64,000 nt of DNA from Periplaneta americana (GCF_040183065.1 NC_091125.1:28919812-28983811); one strand, 5' to 3'; positions 48,422-60,907 are shown, numbered from the stretch's first letter. Numbers and translations: made by a program. The notes: a model not told the origin generated them from the sequence alone.

Positions 48422-48989
48422 AATATTACTCCAATATAAAATATCACAGTTTTCTTAGTGCAACAAACGGTGGTCATTACCTATATGTTTTATTGCTAAA
48501 CCTTTTATCCGCAGAGCATTTGCCAAATAATGATTTCAGAATAAATTAATTTCAATAGCTATTACCATTTTGAAATTCATTTCAAAAGCGCTTCTGAAAA
48601 TATGAGCGTTAAATGGATTAGCGATATGGGGGTCGCTTTATTATACTACTTATGAAAATTGATATTTGAAAACACAATTTGTTGTCCACTTTCAAAGTGC
48701 TGCAACTTCATTTATTTACCATAAAGAGATTATAGATAATTTTAGTTCAGCCCTTATTGGCTGTTGTAGCCCATAAACTGGAATATCGATTTAATTTGAA
48801 ACTGATTCGCAAACGATAAAAACGCCCAACGAAGCGTTACGATTATCAGAAATTTACACTTTTTAGGTACAGAGAAAACTTTTGAGTAGTCACTAATCGA
48901 TTACTAATTGCAATTGACTAACATTTGCTTTATCGTGGTTTCAGATGAATCGGAAAACTGATTAACAAAATGACACAAAATTATTTTTT
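48422..48989. other. no recognisable feature
   Basis: AT-rich unique-looking DNA between two SINEs. Confidence 0.4.
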
Positions 48990-49262
48990 TCTCCCGCAGA
49001 CTTACAACCCGATGCGTTGTAGGGGAAGGTATATTGCTATGGACACATATTTTACAAGCACACATTACGGACCTCCGTGCTCGTGTGGTCAGCACGCCGC
49101 AGAGCCACCGCCGAGATAACACAGGACATACATGACAATGGATAAACACCTAGTCTCGTGAACGGAAGATAAATCGCTTCCATTGCCCACGCCGGAAATC
49201 GAACCACGGACCGCTTGGCTGAGAAGAGAACACGCTATCCACATAGCCACAACGACGGATTT
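48990..49262 (-). mobile_element. tRNA-derived SINE, family 6
   Basis: Minus strand: CCGTCGTTGTGGCTATGTGG followed by ATAGCGTGTTCTC (A-box region) and CCGTGGTTCGATTTCCGGCG (B box). The body then reads GGCAATGGAAGCGATTTATC...GAGGTCCGTAATGTGTGC and ends near GTAAGTCTGCGGGAG. The head has the right tRNA spacing. It is open in two frames, but these are not genes. Confidence 0.7.
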
Positions 49263-50254
49263 AATATCCATTCATCTCAGCTAATTAAAAATGGAATTAT
49301 TCATCCACTAGTTCACTTAATTAATATACTACTGCGGGCATTGGGTTTAATATGATGAGTAACATGAAAAGCTGCTTAATATTTTGTATCAAAGTTTCAG
49401 TATTAAGGTACATACAGGATGGAAATAATACAGCTGTACGTATTTTAACAGCTTATTGCGAAAATAGAGTACAGCAAAAATTCTAATACCGTGTTAGTCC
49501 CAAATGAAGACCTTTCTCAGAAAAAAAAAAATAAATAATTTTCCCCAAATGTTAACATTGTTTTACTCGATAAGTAGCGTACTATCTTACGATTCTTATT
49601 TTTGGTATTATCATTAGAAAAAATGACAAGGAATGATTTAGTCCTTTACAATTTTTATTTAAAGTTGACGATTTCCTTGCAAATTAAATACAAAGATTAA
49701 CACATATCGTCGTTATTTCTGCCAACAGGAAGTTTGGCAACATTATACTTGGTGACCAAGGGACGGAAATGCTGCTATTCAGGCCGAGTGCCTGGTGTAT
49801 AATTATGAGCCGGCGATGCGCAGTTGCCAAACTACGTAGACTTTCAATCTAATTTGCTAATTAACCATCCACTTAATTACGAAATTATAATAGGTTTTTC
49901 GTTTATTTTAATATATTCTATTGGCTCCTTCAATCTGCACAGTTATATCACTTCTACCAAGTAGAGCCCGATCGCAAACTCGTGGCACCAGCATGCGCGA
50001 GCTTCTTTCTGAGGCTTCGGAGTGGGGGATTCTGTGTGTGCGGCCGACTTCTTACTCGTAGAGCGTACTGTTCAAACACCCCCCCCAGAATGACTCTTGG
50101 GCGAGCCCATATAAGTGGATGCCAATTCGTCTTTCGCGCAGTTGCCACGACTAAAATAGGCAAAGGAATAGAAACCTACAAGTAATAACTAAAATTATTT
50201 AACAGCAGTAACATATTAAGCCCTTCACGAAACTGTAAGCAACTCTAACCCCAA
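49263..50254. other. no recognisable gene
   Basis: AT-rich DNA with a GC-richer island at 49,960-50,160, open on both strands but without a recognisable product. Confidence 0.4.
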
Positions 50255-50296
50255 CAAATGATGATTATGATGATGATGATGATGATATTATTATTG

Positions 50297-50358
<62 letters not shown>

Positions 50359-50522
50359 GTATAGTCAACTGTTCGAAGACTGGTTGGGACTTTATAAGTG
50401 ATAATAATAAGGAAGCACTCATGAGGCAACTAAGACAGGAGATAATGAATGCAGTGGTCGTTTCTTTCTCCCTCTATTGCATTCATCAGTCTCTAGTAAC
50501 TCATTTCAGTAATCAGACTTAA

Positions 50523-50600
<78 letters not shown>
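50255..50600. repeat. dispersed repeat R between two (ATT)n tracts
   Basis: (GAT)n-(ATT)n at 50,260-50,360; repeat R (CTCATGAGGCAACTAAGACA, GGAGATAATGAATGCAGTGG, ATTCATCAGTCTCTAG, AATCAGACTTAAG) at 50,405-50,523; then (ATT)n to 50,600. The right half of R is replaced by the second microsatellite. Confidence 0.8.
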
Positions 50601-52839
50601 GGCCTGCTTTATTATGCCATAATACACGTTTTCAACGTCATATATTCATTGCAGTATTACTAACCGTCCTTTTATTTAGTATTTCTTCAGTCTTACGTTG
50701 TAAATAAGTGAGCACGATTGTTTGAATCCGTGGCGTCATGTTTATATGCGTACAAGTTTTCAAATGGTATGCACTACCATTACGAATATTTGTATTAATA
50801 ACATTAAACCTTTTCGTTTTCTCGTGTCTTCATTGCTTGTTGTACTCTCTTCACATCATTAAGATGCACCATTGCTCTTACCATCTCTTCAACAACGATG
50901 GCTCCTTACATTTTCTCCTGCTGCCGTATGTGGTGTGCTCTGCTCTTGAGTTATTGTGCAACGACTTTGACAATCCTACTTAGAGTCGTGCACAACCGGT
51001 TACGAAAAATAGAAATTATATATTGCTATTGAACGCCTGGCGCTTTAGTCAGTATGCAAAGCTCTCCCATCTCGCGGAGTGTCTCAGGGTCGGTTTATCG
51101 AATATTCGAGTTGTTCCTCATTCTTTGTGGGTGGACGGCAAAAGGCAGACCACATTGAGCCATGCAGGGGTTAAAAGAGCCCTTGCAAGGACGCGTTTCT
51201 CATCGCGTAGGCCTACCATTGAATTGATAATTCTTCCTCTCTCAGTACATTCAATCAATCATCCATCGATTCATCCATCCGTCGACTCATTTCATTCATA
51301 CATCGATTCATTGATTCATTCATTTATTGATTCATCATTCATTCATTCATTAGTTGATTCATTCATAGATTCATTGGTTGATTCGTTCATCCAGTCCAGG
51401 TATTACAGTTGGGTACCTTCAACGTGCTTCGTGAAAGTACGAGCATTTGAGCTTCAGAGTACTTTTCTTTTTGTTAATAATACTCCATCTTCTTAAAAAA
51501 AATGATTTATTAATGAAATAATAATGCAACTCTTTAGAGTAATTAAAAATCATTATACATTAACAACTACTATTTTAGAGGTGTGAATTTTGAGTTAAAA
51601 ATGTAAATATTACATTAGAATGTAGGCCTATGTACTTATTTCCTCTTCTCTTTAGTAATTTATTTTATTCTTGCGTTTCTTTACGCACCAGATTTCATAT
51701 TCTGCATTACACTTATTTTCTTTGTTGTTACCAATGTCCATTTGATAATTTATGTAGGCCTATTAGTTATTAAGAAAAATGTATTAAAGTGTCCAATCAA
51801 CAACTGTAAACCTATATCAAGCAAACACATTTTTTAATAAGACAAAGTAAATTTCCTTCAATTCTCACTCCGTTTGTGTACTCAGAAAATGTCGGTTTCA
51901 TGTACGATGAAGTACGCGTGGTGTTCTGTCTAGCCTCCAGACATAAGGGGTAACCGATTGAAAATGGAATATTCGGTCGGTTGACTGACCTTGATGGATG
52001 TTCTCTAGCCGGTCGAATCTAAAACGACTATAAGCGCTATTTTGCAGCTCTCTGATCCTAGTACACATTCATGAAGCATTCTCGATAAATGCTTATATAG
52101 AAAACGGTGGTCAGACACACTATATTCCGTTCAGTGTCCGCTTTCTTCGAACCAGCGGATCGTCGGCTTGCACATGCTCATATTCATGGGCATCCGTAAA
52201 GACACTTCAAGTTTGTTTATAACGCTAAGCTACTAACTTTAAAATCTGCAATATTTAAACTGTACGAAGCCACGTCAGCGCAGTTCCTGAACTCTACTTG
52301 ACGAAATAGCAATATAACCTGTAAGCAGTGCTTACAGAGCTTACATGGACGCCATTCCCTGATAGCGGGGAGTAATTAATTTTTTATAATATGACATCTT
52401 TTGTTAAGCATTCTAAAGATAAACCTATTTTGATTTTGTTTTTTCTAGCTTTACAGCCATAACTCATAATAATGCACAAAAATTCTGAAAGATCTTTCTC
52501 TTGCCGTTTCATAATTCTTGTGGATTGATGGTAATTCTCTGCTTAAACAACTGAACATTTTAGCTCGATCTGTCTCTATTCTTATCAGAATTTTTAACTA
52601 AACTTGACATTCAAAATTAACGAAAATCTCTGTCACGTGGTTAGCATGGCGCAGTTACTGCTCTAGACAACACAAGATAGTCAAGCACAAACCAATATCT
52701 GATAGATTACTTGCGTATTAAAAAAAATTATAGTTGTTATTGTTTTTAAATTTGAATAAAAGAAGAATCACAAAAAAACACAACGGGACAGGAACCTCTG
52801 CTATATGTAACTTTTTGAGAATAAAAATATTACAAAATA
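50601..52839. other. no recognisable gene; degenerate (ATTC)n
   Basis: 51,246-51,395 is a loose ATTC/ATCG repeat. A 157-codon frame (51,023-51,496) crosses it, so I do not call a gene. The remainder is AT-rich. Confidence 0.4.
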
Positions 52840-52859
52840 AACCAAATTTAAAGTTTATA

Positions 52860-53297
52860 GGAGTATTACACAGAATATCTTATTGTACGGTAGTGAAACC
52901 TGGTCTTTAAATGATCAAGAAAGAAATACAATTAGGACTGTTGAATCTGACTATTTGAGGAGAAGTTTACAAAAGCTACGACAAGATAAAATTAGAAATG
53001 AAATACTTGGTGGGAAATTAAAATTAATACATCCTTTATAAGAAGAATAGAAAATCAAACTCTTAAATGATAAGGTCACATGCGAAGAATGGGGAATGAA
53101 AGGTGGTCCAAAAATATTTTCTGTGGTCAGCACCAGGAAAGAATAAACATGGAAGACCAAGATTAAAATTGAAAACCCATGTCAGAGTTGTAATGGAAGA
53201 CAGAGAATTGAAAGAAGGAAACTGTAACGATACGAACAGATGGACCCTGAAGACGGCAAACCTATGAAGGGGCAAAAGAAGAAGAAGAAGAAGATAC
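52860..53297 (+). pseudogene. LINE C-terminal fragment
   Basis: NILLYGSETWSLNDQERNTI, RTVESDYLRRSLQKLRQDKI and RNEILGG, then after a frame change RRIENQTLK, two stops and GHMRRMGNERWSKNIF. YGSETW and GHMRRM are the standard closing motifs of LINE enzymes. It ends in an A-rich tail (GAAGAAGAAGAAG at 53,277-53,295). A family 2 SINE begins only a few bases later, so one element inserted at or near the other's tail. Non-functional. Confidence 0.7.
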
Positions 53298-53302
53298 TTC
53301 AA

Positions 53303-53560
53303 GCCACCGGCGTCACTCAGTCGGCTAAGGCGTTGTCTGTCGATCCAGAGTTGTGCTTGGACGCGGCTTCGATTCCCGCTTGGGCTGATTACATAATTGG
53401 GTATTTTCCGAGGTTTTCCCCAACTGTAAGGCGAATGTCACGTAATCTATGGCGAATTCTCGGTCTCATCTCACCAAGTACCATCTAGCTATCACCACTC
53501 CCATCGAAGCTAAATAACCTAGTAGTTGATACAGCGTCGTTAAATAACAAAGTAAAAAAA
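53303..53560 (+). mobile_element. tRNA-derived SINE, family 2, third copy
   Basis: CCACCGGCGTCACTCAGTCG (A box with two changes) and CGGCTTCGATTCCCGC (B box with one) precede the family body (TGGGCTGATTACATAATTGG, then TTCCGAGGTTTTCCCCAACT). It ends GTTAAATAACAAAGTAAAAA. More diverged than the copies at 32,082 and 44,880. Confidence 0.88.
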
Positions 53561-54756
53561 ATATATTTCAGTGCATCACTTTCGAATAAATTTGTTTGTT
53601 GACATTTGCTACTAATAATATTCATTTAGTAATTCAAGGTAAATTGTTGTACACATTCAAGGAGACAGTCAACATCTCAACAGAAAGCATCTCTCGTTAT
53701 GTGGCCTTTTCCTATGTAGGAAATGTCTATCTCCATGAAAAAATTGAATAGGTTTATTTTTTAGCTTCTGAATAACTTTTCCCTAGTCTTCGTGTAACGA
53801 AAAATAAATAAAAGGAAGAACATTTAGTTAACAATATTGGCGGTAATGTCATGCATGTAAAGTACTGCATTATAGCAAGTAGAAATTAATAAATATTATG
53901 GAATATCCCACGTAAAAGTATCCGAACGAACGCTTGAACGCGTCTAAGTTACCGCAAGGTCATAAATCTGGCGGTATTTAACAATATCATCAGTTGGCCA
54001 TGACCTGACAGTAGGCCGCTAATTGTCAACACAACTCCAATTCACTTGTTAGTGATATTTATATACCGAGTCCCTCCTCTGTCTTACTACGCATTTTAAT
54101 TCCAAATTTCAAGCAGCTTAACACCGCTTCCATCTACTTAAAATTCAGTGAATCCATTTTAAAGTCTGCTTCAGTGATGTCACCGCCCAGTGTGTCGTTT
54201 TATTTAATACCCAAGCCGGGTTCTTTGTCGCACCTGCCCTGCCGCCATCCGACTTCAAAAATTCAGCTTGTAAGTGTCAGTACCTTTTACTCTGCAGCAA
54301 TGAAATTGGGGTTCATCGAGCACAGGTGTTTAAGCAATTCCGACATTCAGTTTAGAGCCCTAAAGCAATATTCAGATTTTCACATGAATTGTTACTTCGG
54401 TGTATCCTGCAAAATTTTGCGTCGTTTCGAAGTCATTGACATCACCGTCATACATTTGTCGGACTGGTCTTCGTCTTATTCTCTGCCTCCATATCTCAGC
54501 ACCTTCTCTTCCTTCTCCACCTCGTTATCATCACTATTAACTAAATAAGTTAGTCGTTGGAATCAACTAAATAGGTGTTTTATAATACAACCTTTAGTAT
54601 GGAAACTGAACGTAGTTTCAAAATGTTGGAGATATTAACTCAGTATGAGTGGACAACTCAAATTCTTCTTTACAGTACAGTCTTCGGAAAATTCTTGAAT
54701 ATTATAAAACTATTTCCAGTTTTAGACCATTTCCTTTATCCTTTTGTTGATTTGTT
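53561..54756. other. no recognisable gene
   Basis: Includes a 124-codon frame at 54,174-54,548 with no identifiable domain. Confidence 0.4.
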
Positions 54757-55014
54757 GGTGGATGTACATCAATTGAACTGGCCAGCAGCTTTTCGGAATA
54801 TGAATTCTGTAGAAAATGCATGGTACCTTCTGAAAAAGCAATTGTCAACCATCCACACCCTCCAGAAACCATAAAATCTAATATCAGCTGCTATACATGA
54901 ATGGAATAATCTTCCTCAAAATGAATTGGATAACCTGGTTTCCAGTATACCACGTCGTGTCCAGGACTGTCTACGAGTTCGTGGAGGCCACACACATTGT
55001 TGAATTGATTGAAG
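54757..55014 (+). pseudogene. Tc1-like transposase C-terminus
   Basis: NWPAAFRNMNSVENAWYLLK then KQLSTIHTLQKP and a stop; the frame continues AAIHEWNNLPQNELDNLVSS, IPRRVQDCLRVRGGHTHC and the terminal stop. NWPA..P.MN..EN.W..L and P.....L..S.P.R...CL...GGHT.. are the signature of the Tc1 C-terminal catalytic stretch, with the final catalytic Glu visible in VENAW. The first two thirds are absent and one stop interrupts. It is a different Tc1 lineage from the one at 31,150-31,402. Confidence 0.82.
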
Positions 55015-55120
55015 ATGTGTTTTCGTTTTGTTTTGTCAAATCAATGAGATTTGGATTTTTGTTGAAAATTAAGACAGTTTTTTTTCTGTTTGTTTGTAAG
55101 AAGTTTACAATTTTATTTTG

Positions 55121-55187
55121 TTCATTCATTCATTCATTCATTCATTCATTCATTCATTCATTCATTCATTCATTCATTCATTCATTT
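55121..55187. repeat. (ATTC)n microsatellite
   Basis: About 17 ATTC units. Confidence 0.95.
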
Positions 55188-55339
55188 TATTCCATAGACC
55201 TTACATGAACAATAAAGCTTTAAGATGTGGAACAAGTCAGAATTTTACAATATTACAATTACAATTTTTACAAAATTTTATGGTTTTACAATTTAGTAAT
55301 TTTCTACAATTTTTACAATTTTGTGCAATTTTTTACAAT

Positions 55340-55640
55340 ATTTTGGCGAGATGTAGTGAGATGAGGTGAGGTCCGAGGATTCGTCAAAATATTACCCGGC
55401 ATTTGCCTTTTGGTTGGGGAAAACCTCGGAAAACCCAACCAGGTAATCAAATCAAAGGGGGGTAATCAAATCTAAGGGGTTGATCCCAAGGACTCGCCAC
55501 AGACCATCCGGCTTCAGTCCCATGACTGTGGAAAACCTCGGAAGAAACCAAAGATCAAAGGGGGATCCAAACCAAGCCCGAACGCAGCCCCGGATCAGCA
55601 GCCCAGCGAGTCTGCCGACTGAGCTACATCGATGGCTCTA
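55340..55640 (-). mobile_element. tRNA-derived SINE, family 3
   Basis: Minus strand: GAGCCATCGATGTAGCTCAG plus TCGGCAGACTCGCTGGGC (A box TAGCTCAGTCGG) and GTTTGGATCCCCC (a poor B box). Further on come GATTACCTGGTTGGGTTTTC and CGAGGTTTTCCCCAACC, the same central block as family 2, and CTCACCTCATCTCACTACAT near the end. A GGTAATCAAATC duplication lies in the middle. Confidence 0.75.
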
Positions 55641-55679
55641 CTAAAAGTACACGATAATAGCCAATCAGATTATTAAATT

Positions 55680-56200
55680 TACAAACGCAAACGATCATTC
55701 GTCAGTTGAGCTATATGTATAATACAAAACAAGTAAGTTAATTAAATTTAAGGCATAAACAATTCAACCAATTGTGATATACAGAAATTGATAATACATA
55801 TCATGCAAACTACTTCAAATTACAAACACAAACAATTTATCAATAGAGCTATATAGATTACCATTCAATTTAAAGCATATACAATTCATCGGCCAAAACT
55901 ATACAAATACATACAATACAAAGTAGCATACTTTCATTAAGCTATACAAATTTGTGCAATTAATATCAAGTAGATTAATTCAATTTATAATCATAAACAA
56001 TTCATCAGTTGAGCTATACACACTACTATACAATTTACAGCATATACAATTCATCAATTGAGCTATACAGACTACCATTCAATTTACAGTAGGACTATAT
56101 ACAATTCATCAGTAGAGTTACACAGACTAGTAATCATTTTAAAAGCATATACAATTCATCAGCCAAACTATACAAACATATACAATCAAATTAGTGTCAG
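55680..56200. repeat. degenerate ~50-58-bp tandem array
   Basis: The phrase ACAATTCATCAG (or close) followed by TTGAGCTATACAGACTACC recurs near 55,759, 55,833, 55,881, 55,998, 56,046, 56,101 and 56,151, with CAATTTA-AAGCATAT between. Spacing is about 48-58 bp. Nine or so diverged units. Confidence 0.7.
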
Positions 56201-58406
56201 GATCTATATCTATACATTTCCAATGAAAACAGAAATTACAATTATTACAAACTAATCCTTTCACTACAATCCTTCTACAACTACGACAGTTTCCAGACAG
56301 AGCAGCCATAGCACACATTGTGTATTTTCCCTAAGCAATTGACATGTAATAGAAATGCACAGAAATGTGTGGCACATCTGGTTTAGAAATACATATTCTG
56401 TAATATGCAAAATTTTTGACCAGTGTATGAAGAATTTAAAAAAATAGGAGAGGAAAGAGGAACATGGCTCAAGCGACAAGGCAAAACCTTTAGAACTGTA
56501 TTGATTGAAGCTCAAGATACTTACATTTCAAGTAAATTTGTGTTTATTTAATCAAAATTAATACAGAAATAATTTAGACATTAAATAGTACCAAAATTGG
56601 TTAGTTATTCTTTGAGAGACAGAGTAAGAGTGTTGTAAAAGAGACCGGATTTTTATGTACTAAAATTTAGTAGGCCTACATAAAAATAACATTTAATGTT
56701 AGTTAATTCAACTTTCTATAGGTCTTTGTTATGAACAACGAAGCAGTACTCCGACTATATTAACCCTAGAATCACACTGTATATTTTCATGACACAAAAA
56801 ACTTTGTGGAGTCGCATTTAAGGAAATAATTTATAAAAGTAATTTTAACATGTTTTCTAATTTTATATAATTTTCTCATTTACTGCAGTATCCCTCACAA
56901 TCACTGTCTTCTGTTTTATTATTCTTTGCTTCATCATTCAATAATTTATTCAGTAATTCATAAATTTCAATGACTTGCAGGCCACGGCTTGAAGACTTTT
57001 CTTTTAAGAAAAGGCGTAGGAAGGTTGTTTTAATTTTATATTGCTTAGTACAATACTGTCAAATGTTCCTCTTGTGTAAAAGTGCTGGTGACATGAAAAT
57101 ATTTTACATTTTCTGATCTAGGCAAAATTACATTAAGATATCATTTTAAAACCTATTTATTATAGCTCATTCAACGGCAAATATTTAATTGGTTTTTTGC
57201 ACAAAATCTGTACGAGCCATTCTGTCTCTTGTAATACACATGAGTGATATCTTTGATGCTAATGGATTTATACATAATGGAATTTACCGCTTTGAAATGG
57301 AAAGTGCCCATTAATTAAGTCAATTAAGTACTATTGGTAGCAAACGATGCATGTAATTCCTTACGCAAATGACCTTTGGAAGAAAGAATTCGTGTCTTAT
57401 TAGAGAAGAGTTTCAATTAATTATTACTGATATGCAAAGTCCACTTCATTGTCTCTCTTATTTTAATTCTATTCTCAGAGAAATTTTAATGAATGCTTTC
57501 TTTGAGTTACGAAACTACAAAGTAAAATTTTTTGGGCACACGACGAAATGTCGCGAATAAGTATACCCAGACGTTGGTTATTGACAGAAGAGAAAGAAGG
57601 GGGAATGGAAAGAAAAGGACGGTTAAGAACTAAACTAAAGAGGACGAAAAAAGGGGAAACATGTGGTGTTCAGTTTTATATTTGGAATTTCCTTTGATCT
57701 TAGCAAAAAAGAAAACCGAAAAGAAAGATTAGAAAGAAACTTTTAACTAACTACTGGAGAAGGAGAAGAAATGAAAGCGTCTTCAAAAATGATTCGTGAA
57801 TAAATATTGTGGCATGGAGTATGATAAACTTGAAACAGACTTGTCTTTTTCCTGCTCCGACCCTCCCTCACGTTTCGCAGCAGCTCAAAGTGCCAGGGTC
57901 TCTACTTCGCCAATCAACAGTTTATCAGAATTCTAATTTCTTTACGAAAGGCTTTTCCACCACTTAGCGGAACAAAAGATAGCGCGAGACATGAAACAAG
58001 GAGATAAACTCCGGGTAACTCACTAAAAATAAAAGCAAGCACCTCCTGTGCAAGCAAAGAGACTGGATAGGTTTCTCTACTTGTAAAACCGACTTCCGCC
58101 TGAAGTAACCATGTGAAAATAAATTGGCATTCAAATTAGAATGGACTCAAAAATCAGTCATTGCTAGTTTAATTTTCTTTTTCTGGTGAATCTGTTCTAC
58201 TAGAAACCTGTGAAAGTTATATTTATATTCCTATTTCTGAATATGTTAGTTTATTAATTATTATAATTAATTCTTTCTTTAAATATAAGTTAATATTTTT
58301 TAATATCATCACAAGATCGAAATTGATATACAATTCCATGACTGAAAATCGAACCGACCGTTTTTGTAGTGTAGTTACAGAGAAAGGCAACAATTAATTA
58401 ATCTAT
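56201..58406. other. no recognisable gene
   Basis: AT-rich. Scattered short frames, none with a recognisable motif. A purine-rich stretch lies at 57,580-57,780. Confidence 0.4.
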
Positions 58407-58408
58407 TA

Positions 58409-58452
<44 letters not shown>
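58407..58452. repeat. (ATT)n microsatellite, 3' side of LINE fragment
   Basis: About 15 ATT units. In LINE orientation this is the tail after TTTGTAAT. Confidence 0.95.
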
Positions 58453-58454
<2 letters not shown>

Positions 58455-59257
58455 AAACTTAGTTAAAATGGCTTTTAAGAAACCCGTAGTTTCATTGCCG
58501 CCCTCACATACACCCGCCATCGGTCCCTATCCTGTGCAAGATTAATCCACTCTCTATCATCATATCCCACCTCCCATCTACTACGTCTCGGCCTCCCCAA
58601 AGATCTTTTTCCCTTCGGCCTCCCAACTAACACTCTATATGCATTTCTGGATTCGTCCATAAGTGCTACATGTCCTGCTCATCTCAAACGTCTGGATTTA
58701 ATGTTCCTAATTATGTCAGGTGAAGAATACAATGCGTGCAGTTCTGCGTTGTGTAACATTCTCCATTCTCCTGTAACTTCATCCCTTTTAGCCCCAAATA
58801 TTTTCCTTAGAACCTTATTCTCAACTACCCTTATCTCTGTTTCTCTCTCGAAGTGAGTCCAAGTTTCACAACCATAAAGAACAACAGGTAATATAACTGT
58901 TTTATAAATTCTAACTTTCAGACTTTTTGACAGCATACTAGATGATAAAAGCTTCTCAACCGAATAATAACAGGCATTTCCCACATTTATTCTGCGTTTA
59001 ATTTCCTCCCGAGTGTAATTTATATCTGATGCTGTTGCTCGAAGATATTTTAATTCTTCCACCTCTCCAAATCTCCAATTTTTATGTTTCCATTTCGTAC
59101 AATATTTTGGTCATGAGACATAATCATATACTTTGTGTTTTCGGGATTTACTTCCAAACCTATAGCTTTATTTGCTTCAAGTAAAATTCTCGTGTTTTCC
59201 CTAATCGTTTATGGATTTTCTCCTAACGTATTCACGTCATCCGCATAGACATAGAAG
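58453..59257 (-). pseudogene. RTE-like LINE 3' fragment
   Basis: Minus strand from 59,257: about 265 codons' worth of the region following the RT active site of the intact LINE (SVYADDVNTLGENP-like, then KYMIMSHDQNI-like). From 59,062 it reads [60 protein letters not shown] and [19 protein letters not shown]. There is a frame change near 58,679, and the C-terminus GRPKGKRSLGRPRRSRW...[12 protein letters not shown] follows to 58,475. Several small deletions and frameshifts are present. Unlike the full-length copy its tail is (TAA)n, and it is flanked by ATT-type triplet tracts on both sides. Confidence 0.85.
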
Positions 59258-59259
59258 CT

Positions 59260-59297
<38 letters not shown>
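59258..59297. repeat. (AAT)n microsatellite between two LINE fragments
   Basis: About 12 AAT units, lying 5' of the RTE-like fragment and at the 3' tail of the next minus-strand LINE. Confidence 0.95.
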
Positions 59298-59298
<1 letters not shown>

Positions 59299-59780
59299 TG
59301 TATTTATTTCAACTGGCAGAGTTAAGGCCATTCGACCTTATGATAGAAAATTACTTCATTTCTATAAACAGAACATAATTATATAACATATAGTAATACA
59401 TAATTAGGGCTAATATAATAAATACATATTTAATATAATTCAATACCAGTTCCTTTTATCTCAATGAAATAATTATGTAATAATATATTAATTAATAATA
59501 AATCAGACCTTAATATAATGAAGTTATTAAAATCAATCATGATTATAATTATAACTTCAATTTGACTGCGTCCATAAGAAGTCGCTTAGCCTGTACTTGA
59601 AAGTAGTTATTGTCTGGCAGTCCTTAATCTTCTGATGTAAAAAATTACATTCACGGGAGACTAAAGCAATAAAAGAGGATGAATTGCTTGGATTTGACTC
59701 TCCTGTACTGCTTTGCAATGATATAATGTTTAAGATATTCTATCTACTATAGCACACTTTGTTGTAAAGGAACTCTGAAA
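59298..59780 (-). mobile_element. LINE 3' end (same family as 495-1023)
   Basis: Minus strand: near 59,700-59,570 SFIALVSRECNFLHQKIKDC, then QTITTFKYRLSDFLWTQSN and a stop (the T..FK.RL..FL pattern). About 230 bases of AT-rich 3' UTR follow, then TAAGGTCGAATGGCCTTAAC, TCTGCCAGTTGAAATAAATA and the (ATT)n tail. It carries the 3' hairpin with G-U pairing preserved. 5'-truncated. Confidence 0.7.
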
Positions 59781-60147
59781 ACAAAATTTCATTTTTCTAG
59801 GCTTCTCGTTATCTTCCATAAAATTGTAAGGTATAACCCGAATGTAGTATTAGGTATACATACATAAGTGCATATTCAGCATCTATCACTGTACGAAAGG
59901 CTTGATTTCGTTATGACTAGGAATGAAAAGCTAAAATAAGCAGTAACTTAAATGTATTGTAGGTTGACTCAAACATCTAACATATTTTCGACGAGTACAA
60001 AGTTTCACGTTTTATTACAATTAAAATTTGATTTAGGCTACGAGTTGAATGTAAATTGTGCGCATTTTTATTTTTATGTTGCATTTATATGGTTACTGTT
60101 ACTATTATAAACTCCTATTCGTAGTGAGATACTGCACGTGGGCTTGG
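59781..60147. other. AT-rich, possibly Penelope 3' region on the right
   Basis: Nothing recognisable. The last ~100 bases (to the GTTCGAAC at 60,148) may continue the Penelope-like 3' sequence. Confidence 0.35.
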
Positions 60148-60155
60148 GTTCGAAC

Positions 60156-60899
60156 CAGGGTTTAAGCCACCGTCGCATTTGTCGCATTTTGTTACTCGCC
60201 TTCTAACAATGCAACAAACTTTGAATGTAAATGTGCAAAAATGCGACAACCACATTGGATTTCAGAAAGAAAGATGGTAATGGAGAAAATGAAATCAGAG
60301 ATGTGTTCGACTAATCTGAATGTAAATGAAATGTTAATAGCATGGGCAATGTTCAAAAAGGTATTGAACAATAGATGTTCAGGAATTGATTTCAAAGAGT
60401 TGGTGCAATTCATGTAAGTTAAGTGAACAATTTCTTGTAATTGATTTATATGATTCCATCGCATACTGTAAATTGTGAGCGAGGATTTAGTTGCATGAAT
60501 ATTGTAAAAACTGGAATTAGAAACTGCCTTTCAGTAAAAAGAGTTAGCACTCTGCTAACAATAAATCTTGAAGGACCTACTAATAAAGAATTACAAAATT
60601 TTTAGTGGCCATAAAATAACGTTTTTAAATGTGATCTGAATTCAGCAGTAATTGGTTCTAAACATACCTACGTGTTTTAATTTACTTACATAAGTGTATA
60701 AAGAGTGTGATAAGATGGATTGAAAGTAATAAAACTTCAAGAAACAAATTGCATAACTTTTTGTTTCTGCATACTTAAGTAATTTTATCTTTCTGCACAA
60801 TTATTTATAATTTTGCACAAGCATTTGGCAATTTGTACAAATATAATTTTTCATTTGTGCATTTTTGAGACAATTATTTATTTTCTAGCTTAAATCCTG
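60156..60899 (+). mobile_element. hAT deletion derivative with perfect 8-bp duplication
   Basis: Ends CAGGGTTTAAGC and, inverted, CAGGATTTAAGC (11 of 12). GTTCGAAC lies directly outside both ends (60,148-60,155 and 60,900-60,907), a perfect 8-bp target duplication as hAT elements make. At 744 bp it retains only the transposase C-terminus. The target GTTCGAAC is itself a palindrome. Before insertion it would have read GGGTTCGAACCC, a B-box-like word. Confidence 0.85.
60270..60605 (+). pseudogene. hAT transposase C-terminal dimerisation region
   Basis: NVNEMLIAWAMFKKVLNNRC, then SGIDFKELVQFM and a stop; in another frame PSHTVNCERGFSCMNIVKTG, IRNCLSVKRVSTLLTINLEG and PTNKELQNF with a stop at 60,603-60,605. 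The stretch NCERGFS..N.VKT..RN.L.V..L.TLL.INL.GP is the hAT C-terminal dimerisation motif, and the Glu in CERGF is the last catalytic residue. The zinc finger and most of the catalytic core have been deleted and a frameshift lies between the two parts. Confidence 0.75.
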
Positions 60900-60907
60900 G
60901 TTCGAAC

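Noticed and set aside
51023..51496. 157-codon frame, the longest unexplained one
   Set aside because: Half of it runs over a degenerate (ATTC)n tract; no recognisable domain, and composition shows no coding bias that I can see.
54174..54548. 124-codon frame
   Set aside because: No recognisable motif, no neighbouring exon signal, and no homologous copy in the window.
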